Of a DNA stretch of 64,000 nt, positions 1 to 11,121 are shown piece by piece. The notes under the pieces are model-generated. The model saw nothing but the letters and a program-made list of their open reading frames with translations, was not told the origin of the DNA and made no database searches. The translations under genes were made by a program, and so were the position numbers. Every line of letters begins with the position of its first letter. Within the stretch, counting starts at the first letter, position 1. The DNA comes from Sphingosinicella microcystinivorans (GTDB taxonomy: Bacteria; Pseudomonadota; Alphaproteobacteria; Sphingomonadales; Sphingomonadaceae), in assembly GCF_027941835.1 (NCBI RefSeq), contig NZ_CP116005.1:3363501-3427500 (forward strand). Direction: 5' to 3'.

Positions 1-298
1 CGATCGCCTCCACCTGCCCCGCGCCGATCAGCGTCGCCGGGCGCGGGTCGCGGACACGGAAGATGCGCGTGCCGACCACGTCGAGCGTGATCGCCCCGGC
101 AAGGCTCTTCGCTTCCTGGAGACGCGCCTCGGCGTCGCGGCGCGCGGCGGAGTCGCGGCGCACGACATCGGGCACGACGACGAGCGCCTTCGTGCCCACG
201 CTGACGCCGCGGACGTCGTCGTGCGATCCGAAACTGTGGAACTGCTTACGCCGTCTGCCCCCGGCTTGCGGCGGCGTTCCGGCGTCGGGATCGGTCAA
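1..298 (-). CDS. hflX: GTPase HflX, N-terminal part (runs off the left edge)
   Basis: Reading the minus strand gives about 99 residues that match the N-terminal domain of HflX, the ribosome-associated GTPase that splits stalled or heat-damaged ribosomes. Visible hallmarks are a leading ALVVVP strand, an [13 protein letters not shown] helix-strand unit and [11 protein letters not shown] at the edge. The GTPase motifs lie beyond the window. The likely start is TTG at 298-296, overlapping the hfq stop codon (ATTGA), which implies translational coupling. A GTG near 219 is an alternative that would drop a variable, basic leader. The hfq-hflX order is conserved in proteobacteria. The family call is firm, the exact start is not. 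Confidence 0.85.
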   Translation of the reverse strand, partial: MTDPDAGTPPQAGGRRRKQFHSFGSHDDVRGVSVGTKALVVVPDVVRRDSAARRDAEARLQEAKSLAGAITLDVVGTRIFRVRDPRPATLIGAGQVEAI

Positions 299-543
299 TC
301 GTCGTCGCCGTCTTTCTCGGGCTCAAACAATTGAACGGGGCTCGCCGGCATGATCGTGGAAATCGCGTGCTTGTAGACAAGCTGCGAATGACCGTCGCGG
401 CGAAGCAGGACCGAAAAATTATCGAACCAGGTGATGACACCCTGTAGTTTTACGCCGTTCACGAGAAACATCGTCACCGGCGTCTTGCTCTTACGGACCG
501 CGTTCAGGAACACGTCCTGCAAGTTATTGGCCTTGTCTGCCAT
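295..543 (-). CDS. hfq: RNA chaperone Hfq
   Basis: The 82-residue protein has the family's usual length. It forms a hexameric Sm ring that pairs small RNAs with mRNAs. The Sm1 region spans roughly residues 10-50 ([24 protein letters not shown]) and the Sm2 signature is [10 protein letters not shown] at about residues 57-66. A short acidic tail (EPEKDGDDD) follows, typical of alphaproteobacteria. It lies downstream of ntrX and overlaps hflX by 4 nt. A weak promoter candidate sits just upstream, at the ntrX stop codon. Confidence 0.97.
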   Translation of the reverse strand: MADKANNLQDVFLNAVRKSKTPVTMFLVNGVKLQGVITWFDNFSVLLRRDGHSQLVYKHAISTIMPASPVQLFEPEKDGDDD

Positions 544-592
544 GTCCCCCTAATCCTCTTACACTGCGCCCGATTGCCAGAGACGCGGGCAC

Positions 593-622
593 ACTATTTG
601 GGGGTCGGGGGCTTCCCGTCAA
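593..622 (-). promoter_or_regulatory. possible sigma70 promoter for hfq
   Basis: On the minus strand TTGACG (622-617, overlapping the ntrX stop) is followed after 18 nt by AATAGT (598-593), about 50 nt before the hfq ATG. The -35 is good and the -10 matches only 4 of 6 consensus positions. This is a motif match only; hfq could also be read from the ntr transcript. Confidence 0.35.
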
Positions 623-2022
623 GTGTCGGAATTGACTTCATCGTCGCCTTTTCCGGGATCGGAGAGGCCGAGCGCCTTCAGTTTCCGGTGCAGCGCCGAG
701 CGTTCCATGCCGATGAAAACCGCGGTTCGCGAGATATTCCCGGAGAAACGGCGGATCTGCACGCGCAGATACTCGCGCTCAAAGGATTCCCGCGCCTCGC
801 GCAGCGGCGTGCCCATGATCGAGCGCACCGCCTCGTTCGGCATCAGCTTGGCGGGCTCTGCGATGATCTCGGAGGGCAGCATGTCGACCTCGATGCGCTG
901 CGCGCGCTCGGGCGGCATCAGGATCAGCGTGCGCTCGATGATGTTCCTGAGCTGGCGGACGTTGCCCGGCCAGTCGTAGGTCTGGAGCGCGGCCATCGCG
1001 TCGTCGCTGATTCGCGGCGTCGGGATGCGGCGTTCCGCCGCCAGCTTCGCAAGGAAGTACTCGACGAGCTCGCCGATGTCCTCGCGCCGCTCGGAAAGCG
1101 GCGGCAGGTGCACGGGCACGACGCTCAGGCGATAGAACAGGTCCTCGCGGAAGCGCCCGGCGGCGATTTCCCCGGCGAGGTCGCGCGACGTGCTGCTGAC
1201 GACGCGCACGTCCACCTTCACGCTGCGCGCGCCGCCGACGCGCTGGAACATCTGCTCGGTGAGCACGCGCAGGATGCGCGCCTGCGTCGCGAGCGGCATG
1301 TCGGCGACCTCGTCGAGGAACAGCGTGCCACCGTGCGCCTGCTCGAACAGGCCGATGCGGACGGGCTGGCCGTCCTCCTCCACGCCGAACAGCTCCTCCT
1401 CGAACCGGTCGGGGTGGAGCCGCGCCGCCGCCACGACCACGAACGGCCCGTTCGCGCGCGGCGACCACTGGTGGAGCAGGCGCGCGGCGACCTCCTTGCC
1501 CGAGCCCGGCGGGCCGTCGATCAGCACGCGGCTGCCCGTCGCCGCGACGCGCTTCAGCGTCGCGCGCACGCCGTTGATCATCGCGGACGAGCCGGTGAGC
1601 TCGCCCTCGATGCCGGCGCGCGAGCGAAGCTCCTCGTTCTCGCGGCGCAGGCGCTCCGCCTCGGTCGCGCGCTCGACGGTGTGGATCAGCTGGTCCGCCT
1701 GGAACGGCTTCTCGATGAAGTCGTAGGCGCCGCGCTTGATCGCCGCGACCGCCGTCTCGACGTTGCCGTGGCCCGAGATCATGATGACGGGAAGCCCCGG
1801 ATTGCGCTGCTTCACGACCTCCAGCAGCTCGATGCCGTCGAGGCGCGAGCCCTGCAGCCAGATGTCGAGCACGAGCAGGCTCGGCAGGCGCTCGCTGAGC
1901 GCGGCGAGCGCGCTGTCGCTGTCGCCCGCCGTGCGCGTTTCATAGCCCTCGTCATCGAGGACACCTGCGATCAGTTCCCGGATATCGGCTTCATCGTCGA
2001 CGATCAGAATATCAAGCGCCAC
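619..2022 (-). CDS. ntrX: nitrogen regulation response regulator NtrX
   Basis: This is a 467-residue NtrC-family regulator: receiver domain (phospho-acceptor Asp53 in LLVLDIW), AAA+ domain with Walker A GPPGSGKE (170-177) and Walker B GTLFLDE, and a C-terminal Fis-type helix-turn-helix ([20 protein letters not shown]). The GAFTGA loop that contacts sigma54 is absent and reads [16 protein letters not shown]. This is usual for NtrX and suggests it does not act as a classical sigma54 activator. I chose GTG at 2022, preceded by AAGG and 4 nt after the ntrY stop. An upstream in-frame ATG at 2079 would lie inside ntrY. NtrX pairs with NtrY. Confidence 0.95.
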   Translation of the reverse strand: MALDILIVDDEADIRELIAGVLDDEGYETRTAGDSDSALAALSERLPSLLVLDIWLQGSRLDGIELLEVVKQRNPGLPVIMISGHGNVETAVAAIKRGAYDFIEKPFQADQLIHTVERATEAERLRRENEELRSRAGIEGELTGSSAMINGVRATLKRVAATGSRVLIDGPPGSGKEVAARLLHQWSPRANGPFVVVAAARLHPDRFEEELFGVEEDGQPVRIGLFEQAHGGTLFLDEVADMPLATQARILRVLTEQMFQRVGGARSVKVDVRVVSSTSRDLAGEIAAGRFREDLFYRLSVVPVHLPPLSERREDIGELVEYFLAKLAAERRIPTPRISDDAMAALQTYDWPGNVRQLRNIIERTLILMPPERAQRIEVDMLPSEIIAEPAKLMPNEAVRSIMGTPLREARESFEREYLRVQIRRFSGNISRTAVFIGMERSALHRKLKALGLSDPGKGDDEVNSDT

Positions 2023-2026
2023 ACAT

Positions 2027-4318
2027 CTACCTTTGCTGAACTGCGACTTTTTCCGGAATTCCCGGCTCTTGCGTGACATGGGCCTGCAAGGCGGCCAGAT
2101 CGAAACTCATCACCGCGCAGGCGCCGCCGTCCGCCGCGTCCCTGAGGTCGAGCGTGCCGTCGTGCTCCTCCACGATCTTCTTGACGATGGCGAGGCCGAG
2201 GCCCGTGCCCTTCGTGCGCGTCGTCACATAGGGCTCGGTCAGCCGGTCGCGCTGGCTCGCGGGAAGGCCGATGCCGTTGTCGACGACCGTCACCACCAGC
2301 GTATCGGGCTCGGCGAGGCGTGCGGACAGGGCGATGCGGCCGTCCACATCGCCGTCCTTGCAGCGCGCGGCGACGGATTCGGCGGCGTTCTTCAAGAGGT
2401 TGGTGAGCGCCTGCGCGATCTGGCGGCGGTCGCAGACGAACGGCGGCAGGTTCGCCGGCACGTCCATGTCGTAGTCGAAGTCGCTGTGCGCGACCTCTTG
2501 CAGGAAGATCGCCTGCCGCGCGATGTCGAGGAACGATTCCGGCCTGAACACGGGCTTCGGCATCCGCGCGAACGACGAGAACTCGTCGACCATCTGGCGG
2601 AGGTCGCCGACCTGCCGGACGATGGTCTCGGTGAGGCTGCGGAACGTGTCCGCCCCCTCCTCGATCTTGTTGCCGTAGCGGCGCTGGAGCCGCTCGGCCG
2701 AAAGCTGGATGGGCGTCAGCGGGTTCTTGATCTCGTGCGCGATGCGCCGCGCCACGTCCGCCCATGCCGCGCGCCGCTGGTCGGCGAGCTGCTGGGTGAT
2801 GTCGTCGAAGGTGATCACGTAGCCCCGGCTGCCGCCCGAGACGCCGCCCATGTGCACGAGCAGCGTCTGCACGTCGTTGCCGCGCGCGATCCGCACCTGC
2901 CCCGCCGCCTGCCCCGACGCGCGCGTCTCTTCGAGCAGCGCCGAAAACTCGGGCACGGCCTCCTCGATGGTCATGCCGCCGAGCGCTTCTTCCGTCATTT
3001 CGAGGAGAGCGGCGGCGGAGTGGCTGACGAGGCGGATATGGCCGTCCTCGTCGATCGAGATGACGCCCGCCGAAACGCTGGAGAGCACCGCCTCGGTGAA
3101 CTGCCGCCGCGCGTCGAGCTGCTCGTTGGCGGCGACGAGCGCGCTCGTCTGCGCCTGTAATTGGCGCGTCATGCGGTTGAAGGTGCGCGCGAGCGTGCCG
3201 ACCTCGTCGGGGCTGTTGCGGACCGGCACGCGCGCGGCGAGGTCGCCGCCCCCGACCCGCTCCGCCGCGCGGACGAGGCGCCCGATCGGCGCCACGAGCC
3301 GGTTCGCCAGCCACAGCGCCGAGAGGATTGCGGCGGCGAGGATGAGCAGCGCGATCACGAACAGCGCGAGGTTGAACTGCCATTGCAGGCTCTTCGAGCG
3401 CGCCAGCAGCGCGTCGTACTCGTTCATCGCGCCTTCCGCGCGCTGCGCCGACTGGAGCACGGCGGGATCGACGCTGCGGCTCACGTAGACGTAGCGTTCG
3501 AGCAGCGGGTCGATGCGGACGATCGCCTCGACCCGGTCCGAGGCCGTGGCGAGCACGCTGGCGCGGCCCGAGCGTGCCCGCGCGATGTCGGTGGGCAGGA
3601 TGCGCTGCGTCAGCGGCGGCCCGCTCATGCCGACGGCGGCGTAGACGTGGTAGTTCTCGTCGCTCGGCGTGAAGACGCTCGCCTCGGTGAGGTTGCGGGC
3701 GGCGACCTGGAACGCGAGGCCCTCCGCGAACCCGGCGGAATCGATGCCGTAGCTGTTCGCGTATTCGTAGATGTCGGTTCCCATCGCCTCGATGTCCGCG
3801 ACGATGCGCTGGCGGTTCTCCGCGACGTAGGAATGCGCGACCTGCTCGGCGTTCTGGAGCACGGTGCGGGCGTTGTCGGAGAACCAGAACTGCGTGCCGA
3901 ACTGGAAAAGCAGCGAGGCGAACACCACGACGAGCAGCGTCGGGATCGCCGCGATCGCCGAGAACAGCGCCACCATGCGCACGTGCATCCGCGCGCCGGC
4001 GAGCCCGCGCCGCCGGTTGACGCGCAGGATCACGAAGCGGCGGCCGATCAGCACCAGCAGCGCCATCAGCGGCACGAGGTTGGCGACGAGCAGGATCGTG
4101 CGCCCGGAGGGCGTGTTGGCGGCGGTGAAGAACGTGTCGGTGAGCGCGAAATAGCTCGCGCAGCCCACGGCGACGGCGATCAGCCCCAGCGCGATCTCGA
4201 GCCGCGGGTACAGCTCGACGCGCGAGACCCAGCGGCTGATGCGACGGCGCAGCCGGCGGTGCGGCGATACTGGCTTGGGGGATGCAGTCGCGGACATGTT
4301 CAAACGCAGCTTAACCAC
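2027..4318 (-). CDS. ntrY: sensor histidine kinase NtrY
   Basis: This 763-residue membrane kinase is the partner of NtrX. Predicted membrane segments lie at about 42-62, 76-94, 116-140 and 314-338, with an extracytoplasmic loop between the last two. They are followed by HAMP (about 335-390), PAS (405-510), and the H-box [13 protein letters not shown] with phospho-acceptor His528. The ATPase domain has the N-box LTNLLKNAAES, DNGIGLP and GTGLGLAIV. A second in-frame ATG at codon 8 (MSATASPK) is an equally possible start. It follows ntrC after 58 nt that hold an inverted repeat, and it precedes ntrX by a few bases. Confidence 0.95.
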   Translation of the reverse strand: MVKLRLNMSATASPKPVSPHRRLRRRISRWVSRVELYPRLEIALGLIAVAVGCASYFALTDTFFTAANTPSGRTILLVANLVPLMALLVLIGRRFVILRVNRRRGLAGARMHVRMVALFSAIAAIPTLLVVVFASLLFQFGTQFWFSDNARTVLQNAEQVAHSYVAENRQRIVADIEAMGTDIYEYANSYGIDSAGFAEGLAFQVAARNLTEASVFTPSDENYHVYAAVGMSGPPLTQRILPTDIARARSGRASVLATASDRVEAIVRIDPLLERYVYVSRSVDPAVLQSAQRAEGAMNEYDALLARSKSLQWQFNLALFVIALLILAAAILSALWLANRLVAPIGRLVRAAERVGGGDLAARVPVRNSPDEVGTLARTFNRMTRQLQAQTSALVAANEQLDARRQFTEAVLSSVSAGVISIDEDGHIRLVSHSAAALLEMTEEALGGMTIEEAVPEFSALLEETRASGQAAGQVRIARGNDVQTLLVHMGGVSGGSRGYVITFDDITQQLADQRRAAWADVARRIAHEIKNPLTPIQLSAERLQRRYGNKIEEGADTFRSLTETIVRQVGDLRQMVDEFSSFARMPKPVFRPESFLDIARQAIFLQEVAHSDFDYDMDVPANLPPFVCDRRQIAQALTNLLKNAAESVAARCKDGDVDGRIALSARLAEPDTLVVTVVDNGIGLPASQRDRLTEPYVTTRTKGTGLGLAIVKKIVEEHDGTLDLRDAADGGACAVMSFDLAALQAHVTQEPGIPEKVAVQQR

Positions 4319-4327
4319 TTTGCCTGT

Positions 4328-4351
4328 TGCCGCAAATACACAGTTGCGGCA
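4328..4351. repeat. inverted repeat between ntrC and ntrY
   Basis: TGCCGCAA (4328-4335) and TTGCGGCA (4344-4351) are a perfect 8-bp inverted repeat with an 8-nt loop in the 58-nt gap between ntrC and ntrY. No T-run follows on the minus strand, so it is not a standard intrinsic terminator. It could be an operator, an RNA-processing site or a weak attenuator. Function not known. Confidence 0.6.
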
Positions 4352-4376
4352 GCCCGGTAACGATCCGATTCTGAAA

Positions 4377-5842
<1,466 letters not shown>

Positions 5843-5846
<4 letters not shown>

Positions 5847-6934
5847 TGCCTGCCCGCCGTGGGCAGGAGCACGCGGAAGGTCGTCCGCGGCGGGTTTTCC
5901 TGCCGGTCGTACTCGATGAGCCCGCCGTGGTCGCCGACGAGCTTGGCGACGAGCGCGAGGCCGAGGCCGGTGCCGCCCGGCTTCGTGGAAATGAAAGGAT
6001 CGAACAGATGCTCGGCGACGTCCGCGGGCGCGCCCGGCCCGTCGTCGATCACGCAGACCTCGATCGCCACGGACATGCGCCGCTTGGAGCCCTTCACCGC
6101 CACCTTGAGGCCGTGCCGATAGGCGCTTCGCAGGCGTATCTTGCCTTTGTTTCCTGTGGCTTCGCTGGCGTTCTTCACGAGGTTCACGAAAATCTGGATC
6201 AGCGCGTCGCGGTCCCCGTCCACGTCCGGCAGCGAGGGATCGTACTCCTCCTCGAACTCGACGTCGCGCGCGAAGCCGTGCTCGGCGAGGCGGCGGACGT
6301 GGCCGAGGATCAGGTGTATATTTTCCGGCTGCCGCTTCAGCGGCCGCGTGTCGGTGAACTCCTCCATCGAGTCGATCAGCGTGCTGATGCGATCGACCTC
6401 CGTGCAGATAAGATCGGTAAGTTCGGGGTCGCCGTCCTGCGCCAGGAGCTGCGCCGCGCCGCGAATCCCCGAAAGCGGGTTCTTGATCTCGTGCGCCAGC
6501 ATCGCCGCGACGCCCACGGCCGTCTTCGCCGCCCCCACCTGCTCGCGCTGGCGGTTCACCATCGTCGCCGCCGCGCGCCGCTGGAACACCAGCGTTGACC
6601 AGCCCGGCGCATCCGGCACCGGCGAGACCAGCAGGTCGGCGGTGACGCGGCGCCCGCCGATGAACGCGATGTCGAGGTCGTAGGCCGCGAACTCGCCGCC
6701 GGTGACGACCGCCTCGAACAGCACCGCGCGCACCGCGCTGTCCTCCGGGAAGATCGCGCCCCAGCCACGGTCGACGAGCGTCGGCTCGCTGAGGTTGAAC
6801 ATGTCCTCGGCGGCGGTGTTCATCCGCGCGGGCGCGCCGTTCGCGTCGATGAGGACGATGGGGATCGGAAGACTTGCGAGCAGGTCGTCGGCGGACGGCG
6901 GCGGAACCAGCGGAACCGCGGGCACGGTGGCCAT
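5843..6934 (-). CDS. ntrB: nitrogen sensor histidine kinase NtrB (NR-II)
   Basis: This 363-residue soluble kinase/phosphatase controls NtrC. An N-terminal PAS domain (about 15-120) precedes the H-box [17 protein letters not shown] with His148. The ATPase domain shows [16 protein letters not shown] and GTGLGLALV. No membrane segment is seen, as expected. I chose ATG 6934, one base after the dusB stop, over an ATG 21 nt upstream inside dusB. DusB-ntrB-ntrC linkage is classic in alphaproteobacteria. PII protein normally controls NtrB, but no PII gene is in the window. Confidence 0.96.
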
Positions 6935-6935
6935 G

Positions 6936-7937
6936 TCAGGCGGCCGCCCGGGCAAGCCAGGGCGCGTAGAACTCCCGGAGCATCGCCTTCACCCGCGCCG
7001 GATCGCCGACCTGGTTGACGCTGTTCCGGAACTCGGCGGAGCCGTGCATTCCCTTGGTGTACCAGCCGATGTGCTTGCGCGCGAGGTTGACGCCCGTGTC
7101 CGTGCCGTAAAGCGCCAGCATCATCTCGTACTGCTCGAGGATCAGGTGATACTGCTCCTCGATCGTCGGCGCCTTGAAGCGGTGGCCGCAGAGGTCGGCC
7201 ATCACCTCGCCGAGCAGCCACGGGCGGCCGTAAGCCCCCCGCCCCACCATCACCGCGTCCGCGCCAGACTGTTCGAGCGCGGTGCGCGCATCCTCCACCG
7301 AGCAGATGTCGCCGTTCACCACGACCGGCAGCGAAACGGCATTCTTGACATTGCGCACGAACGCCCAGTCGGCGCTGCCCGAATACATCTGGTTGCGCGT
7401 GCGGCCGTGCACGGTGATCATCCTGACGCCGAGGTCCTCGGCGATCCGCGCGAGCTCCGGCGCGTTCAGGCTGTTGTGGTCCCAGCCCATGCGCATCTTC
7501 AGCGTCACCGGCAGGTCGACCGCCTTCACCGTGGCCTCGATCAGCGAGGCGGCGAGCTTCAGGTCGCGCATCAGCGACGAGCCGGCGTGCCCGTTCACGA
7601 TCTTCTTCACCGGGCAGCCCATGTTGATGTCGATGATCGCCGCGCCGCGATCGGCGTTCAGCTTCGCCGCTTCCGCCATGATACCGGGCTCGCAGCCCGC
7701 GAGCTGCATCGAGACCGGCTCCTCGGACGGGTCCCACGCCACCTTCTGAAGCGACTGCCGCGTTTCGCGCACCATCGCCTGGCTCGCGATCATCTCGGTG
7801 ACGGTGAGCCCCGCGCCGAAGCGCTTGACGATCTTGCGGAACGGCAGGTCGGTGACGCCGGTCATCGGCGCCAGGATCACCGGCTGTTCGATCCGCACGG
7901 GTCCGATCGAGATTGGCTTCAGTTTCGGCACGGTCAT
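6936..7937 (-). CDS. dusB: tRNA dihydrouridine synthase DusB
   Basis: This FMN enzyme reduces uridine to dihydrouridine in tRNA. The TIM-barrel start reads [16 protein letters not shown], the active-site cysteine is in [11 protein letters not shown], and the FMN phosphate site is [13 protein letters not shown]. The C-terminal helical tRNA-binding part ([11 protein letters not shown]) is complete. The chosen ATG at 7937 gives 333 residues and a normal N-terminus ([13 protein letters not shown]); the frame stays open 36 nt upstream. It heads the ntr operon, as in Rhizobium-type nifR3-ntrBC loci, and faces ispDF across 80 nt. Confidence 0.95.
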   Translation of the reverse strand: MTVPKLKPISIGPVRIEQPVILAPMTGVTDLPFRKIVKRFGAGLTVTEMIASQAMVRETRQSLQKVAWDPSEEPVSMQLAGCEPGIMAEAAKLNADRGAAIIDINMGCPVKKIVNGHAGSSLMRDLKLAASLIEATVKAVDLPVTLKMRMGWDHNSLNAPELARIAEDLGVRMITVHGRTRNQMYSGSADWAFVRNVKNAVSLPVVVNGDICSVEDARTALEQSGADAVMVGRGAYGRPWLLGEVMADLCGHRFKAPTIEEQYHLILEQYEMMLALYGTDTGVNLARKHIGWYTKGMHGSAEFRNSVNQVGDPARVKAMLREFYAPWLARAAA

Positions 7938-8017
7938 TGGCTGCCCAAAAATAAGGCACGGCGCATAGCCCAAGCGGGGCTGTTCGGCAAGACGCAGCTA
8001 GGCTAAAGCCGCCCGCC

Positions 8018-9166
8018 ATGAACGAAGCACCACGGGTCGCGGCCATCGTCGTTGCCGCCGGGAGAGGCTCCCGCGCGGGCGAAGGCGCGCCGAAGCAATA
8101 TCGGATGCTCGCCGGCCAGCCGGCGATCCGCCATGCGTTCTCGGCGCTCGCCCGCCATCCGCGCGTCACCCACGTGCTCCCTGTCATTCACGCGGACGAC
8201 GAGGGTGCCTTCGCGGACGCCGCCGCGGGCCTCGATGTGCTTGCGCCCGTTCACGGCGGCGCGACCCGGCAGGAGTCGGTCCTGAACGGGCTGCGGGCGC
8301 TGGAGTCGCTCGCGCCCGTGCTGGTGCTGATCCACGACGCGGCGCGGCCGCTGCTCCCCGCCGCGGTCGTCGACCGGCTTCTGGATGCGCTTGAAGACAG
8401 CGACGGCGCCGCGCCCGCGCTGCCCGTCGTCGACAGCCTGCGCACCGGCGACGCCCATGCCGACGGCGAGGTCGACCGCAGCCGCCTGAAGCGTGTGCAG
8501 ACGCCGCAGGCGTTCCGCTACGGCGCGATCCTCGACGCGCACCGGGCCGCCGCGCCCGATGCGACAGACGATGTCGCGGTGGCGCTCGCCGCCGGGCTGC
8601 GCGTGGCGTTCGTCGAAGGCGACGAGCGGCTCGCGAAGCTCACCTACCCGGACGACTTCGCGCGCGCCGAGGCGATCCTCGCCGCCGGGCGGGTCGTGCG
8701 TGTCGGGCACGGCTTCGACGTGCACCGGTTCGGCCCCGGCGATCATGTCTGGCTCTGCGGCGTGAAGGTGCCGCACAGCCACGGCCTCGTCGGCCACAGC
8801 GACGCGGACGTGGGGCTCCACGCCCTCACCGACGCCCTGCTCGGCGCCGCCGCAGAGGGCGACATCGGCGACCATTTCCCGCCGGGCGACCCCGAGTGGC
8901 GGGGCGCGCCGTCGGACCGTTTCCTTGCCCATGCCCGCGACCTCGTGCTTTCGCGCGGCGGCATCATCGACCATGTCGATGTCACGATGATCTGCGAAAG
9001 GCCGAAGGTCGGCCCGTTCCGCACGGCGATGCGCACAAGTGTCGCCGCGTTGTTGCGGCTGCCGGAGGAGCGGGTTAGCATCAAGGCGACGACGACCGAG
9101 AAGCTTGGTTTCACCGGGCGCGGCGAAGGCATGGCGGCGCAGGCGACCGCAACCATAAGACTATAG
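8018..9166 (+). CDS. ispDF: bifunctional IspD/IspF (MEP pathway)
   Basis: A single 382-residue protein carries two non-consecutive steps of the methylerythritol phosphate isoprenoid pathway. The N-terminal cytidylyltransferase half (about 1-225) begins [20 protein letters not shown] and has the HDAARPLL motif. The C-terminal 2,4-cyclodiphosphate synthase half (about 228-382) has the metal-binding GHGFDVHRF and [18 protein letters not shown]. This fusion is common in alphaproteobacteria and some epsilonproteobacteria. The gene is 11 nt upstream of the CinA-type gene. Confidence 0.97.
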   Translation: MNEAPRVAAIVVAAGRGSRAGEGAPKQYRMLAGQPAIRHAFSALARHPRVTHVLPVIHADDEGAFADAAAGLDVLAPVHGGATRQESVLNGLRALESLAPVLVLIHDAARPLLPAAVVDRLLDALEDSDGAAPALPVVDSLRTGDAHADGEVDRSRLKRVQTPQAFRYGAILDAHRAAAPDATDDVAVALAAGLRVAFVEGDERLAKLTYPDDFARAEAILAAGRVVRVGHGFDVHRFGPGDHVWLCGVKVPHSHGLVGHSDADVGLHALTDALLGAAAEGDIGDHFPPGDPEWRGAPSDRFLAHARDLVLSRGGIIDHVDVTMICERPKVGPFRTAMRTSVAALLRLPEERVSIKATTTEKLGFTGRGEGMAAQATATIRL

Positions 9167-9177
9167 GGTCAGCAAAC

Positions 9178-9699
9178 ATGAGTGGACTGTTCGACGACGA
9201 GATCATCGCGCTTGCGCGCCGCGTGGTGGAGCTGAACGCTGCCGCCGGGCGCAAGGTGGTGCTTGCCGAATCCTGCACCGGCGGCCTCGTCTGCGGCGCG
9301 ATCACCGAGATCGCCGGCTCCTCGGCCGTGCTGGAACGCGGCTTCGTCACCTACTCGAACGAGGCCAAGACGGCGCAACTCGACGTGCACGGCGACGTGC
9401 TCGAAACCTTCGGCGCGGTTTCGGTCGCGACCGCGTGGGCGATGGCGCAGGGTGCGCTCGCGCACAGCGAGGCGGACGTCGCCGTGGCGATCACCGGCAT
9501 CGCCGGCCCCGACGGCGGGTCGGAATCGAAGCCCGTGGGGACCGTGGTGTTCGCGCGCGCGATCCGCGATTCGGACCCCGAGGACGTGGTGGCGGACATG
9601 AAGCAGTTCGGCGACCTCGGCCGCACCGGAATCCGGCTTCAGGCCGTGCGCTGCGCGCTCGAACTGCTGCTCCCCGAAGACGCCGCGCCCGCCGCATAG
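9178..9699 (+). CDS. pncC: CinA C-terminal family nicotinamide-nucleotide amidohydrolase
   Basis: The 173-residue protein is a stand-alone CinA C-terminal domain. Members hydrolyse nicotinamide mononucleotide to nicotinic acid mononucleotide and so recycle pyridine nucleotides. The family signature LAESCTGGLVCGAITEIAGSS lies near residues 25-45 and AITGIAGPDGGSESKPVGTV near 103-122. The N-terminal MoCF-like half of full CinA is absent. The start has an AGGG ribosome site. Its last 61 nt overlap, antisense, the end of the Coq10/RatA gene. The pncC symbol rests on the family, not on direct evidence. Confidence 0.9.
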   Translation: MSGLFDDEIIALARRVVELNAAAGRKVVLAESCTGGLVCGAITEIAGSSAVLERGFVTYSNEAKTAQLDVHGDVLETFGAVSVATAWAMAQGALAHSEADVAVAITGIAGPDGGSESKPVGTVVFARAIRDSDPEDVVADMKQFGDLGRTGIRLQAVRCALELLLPEDAAPAA

Positions 9700-10118
9700 A
9701 CCTTCGCGGCGCGCGTTTCGAACGCCGTCACCATCTTGCGGAAGGCTTCGTGGAAGTACGCGCCCGCGAGCGTGTTCAGGATCGACTGGCGGAACGCGAA
9801 ATCGACGTGGAAGTCCACCTCCGTCCCCGCGCCGACCGCCTTGAAGCGCCAGTCGTTGTAGAGGAACTTCAGCGGCCCCGAGATATAGTCGATATGGATA
9901 TGGCGCGGCCTGTCCAGCACCACGCGGCTCGTGAAGGTTTCCCGGAACACCTTGAAGCCGACGATCATGTCGGCGACCATCTCGGTATCGCTCCGCGACT
10001 TCACCCGCGTCGCGATCACCCACGGCAGGAACTCGCCGTAGCGGCCGACATCGGCGACGAGATCGAAGAGCTGCTCCGGCGTGTACGGAAGAACCCGGAC
10101 CTCGCGGTGTTCAGGCAT
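9639..10118 (-). CDS. Coq10/RatA family START-domain protein
   Basis: This 159-residue protein belongs to the polyketide cyclase/START group often annotated as RatA toxin. Its alphaproteobacterial members are the bacterial counterparts of mitochondrial Coq10, a ubiquinone-binding factor. Seen are [22 protein letters not shown] near the N-terminus and [10 protein letters not shown] in the sheet. The Ser/Ala tail after about residue 140 ([10 protein letters not shown]) is encoded in the 61-nt convergent overlap with the CinA-type gene. It overlaps the end of lipA by 8 nt, so both are probably on one transcript. A lipid/quinone role is more likely than a toxin. Confidence 0.88.
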   Translation of the reverse strand: MPEHREVRVLPYTPEQLFDLVADVGRYGEFLPWVIATRVKSRSDTEMVADMIVGFKVFRETFTSRVVLDRPRHIHIDYISGPLKFLYNDWRFKAVGAGTEVDFHVDFAFRQSILNTLAGAYFHEAFRKMVTAFETRAAKVYAAGAASSGSSSSSAQRTA

Positions 10119-11040
10119 CGGCGCGTTGGTGCTTCGCCAGCCGCGCGGCCTTCAGCTTCGCGAAGTCGGCGCCCGCGTGGTACGACGAGCGCGTCAGCGG
10201 CGATGCCGCGACGAGCGCGAAGCCCTTGGCGCGGCCGAGCGAGGCATACGACTTGAACGTGTCCGGCGTCACGAATTCGATGACCTTCGCGTGGCGCGGC
10301 GTCGGCTGAAGATATTGGCCGATGGTGAGGAAGTCGATGTCGGCGGAGCGCATGTCGTCCATCACCTGATGAATCTCCAGCCGCTCCTCGCCGAGGCCGA
10401 CCATGAGGCCGGACTTGGTGAAGATCGTCGGATCGAGCGTCTTCACCCGCTCCAGCAGGCGCAGCGAGTGGAAGTAGCGCGCGCCGGGCCGGATCGTGGG
10501 ATAGAGCCTCGGCACGGTTTCGAGGTTGTGGTTGTAGACGTCGGGCCGCGCATCGACGATGCGCTTCACCGCCTCGTCCGCCTTGTTGCGGAAGTCCGGC
10601 GTCAGGATTTCGATCGTCGTCTCCGGCGCGCGGCGGCGCATCGCCTCGATCACGCGCACGAACTGGGTGGCGCCGCCGTCCGGCAGGTCGTCGCGGTCGA
10701 CGCTGGTGATGACGATGTGTTCGAGGCCAAGCTCGGCGGCGGCGGTCGCCACGTGCTCGGGCTCCAGCGGATCGACCGGGTTCGGCATCCCCGTCTTCAC
10801 GTTGCAGAAGGCGCAGGCGCGCGTGCACGTGTCGCCGAGGATCATCACGGTCGCGTGCTTCTGCGTCCAGCACTCGCCGATGTTCGGGCACGCCGCCTCT
10901 TCGCAGACCGTGTTGAGGCCGAGGTCCCGCATCAGCCGCCGCGTCTGCGAGAAACCGACGCTCGTCGGCGCCTTCACGCGCAGCCAGTCCGGCTTGCGGG
11001 TGCGGATCGGGGAAACGGGTGCGGGATCAGCGTCTGCCAT
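10111..11040 (-). CDS. lipA: lipoyl synthase LipA
   Basis: This radical-SAM enzyme inserts two sulfurs into octanoyl groups on lipoyl domains such as those of PdhB and PdhC in this window. The auxiliary cluster motif [12 protein letters not shown] and the radical-SAM motif [10 protein letters not shown] are intact, and [10 protein letters not shown] follows. The length of 309 residues fits the family. The start is ATG at 11040, with an 81-nt divergent region to the beta-carbonic anhydrase gene that contains an AT-rich TATAAT-like block at 11065-11070. Confidence 0.97.
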   Translation of the reverse strand: MADADPAPVSPIRTRKPDWLRVKAPTSVGFSQTRRLMRDLGLNTVCEEAACPNIGECWTQKHATVMILGDTCTRACAFCNVKTGMPNPVDPLEPEHVATAAAELGLEHIVITSVDRDDLPDGGATQFVRVIEAMRRRAPETTIEILTPDFRNKADEAVKRIVDARPDVYNHNLETVPRLYPTIRPGARYFHSLRLLERVKTLDPTIFTKSGLMVGLGEERLEIHQVMDDMRSADIDFLTIGQYLQPTPRHAKVIEFVTPDTFKSYASLGRAKGFALVAASPLTRSSYHAGADFAKLKAARLAKHQRADA

Positions 11041-11121
11041 GCGCGCCTAGATAGCGGCCGCGACAATATAATCCAACCGTGAGTTCTTGCATGGCAGGCA
11101 TGAACGGTTTAGCCCGTTTTC

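Noticed and set aside
574-2076. A 500-codon plus-strand frame opposite ntrX
   Set aside because: Antisense shadow of ntrX with no ribosome site and biased His/Arg/Ala composition.
9639-10118. RatA toxin of a toxin-antitoxin system
   Set aside because: The START-domain protein sits beside lipA without an antitoxin partner; homologues in this class act like Coq10, so the toxin label is not supported.
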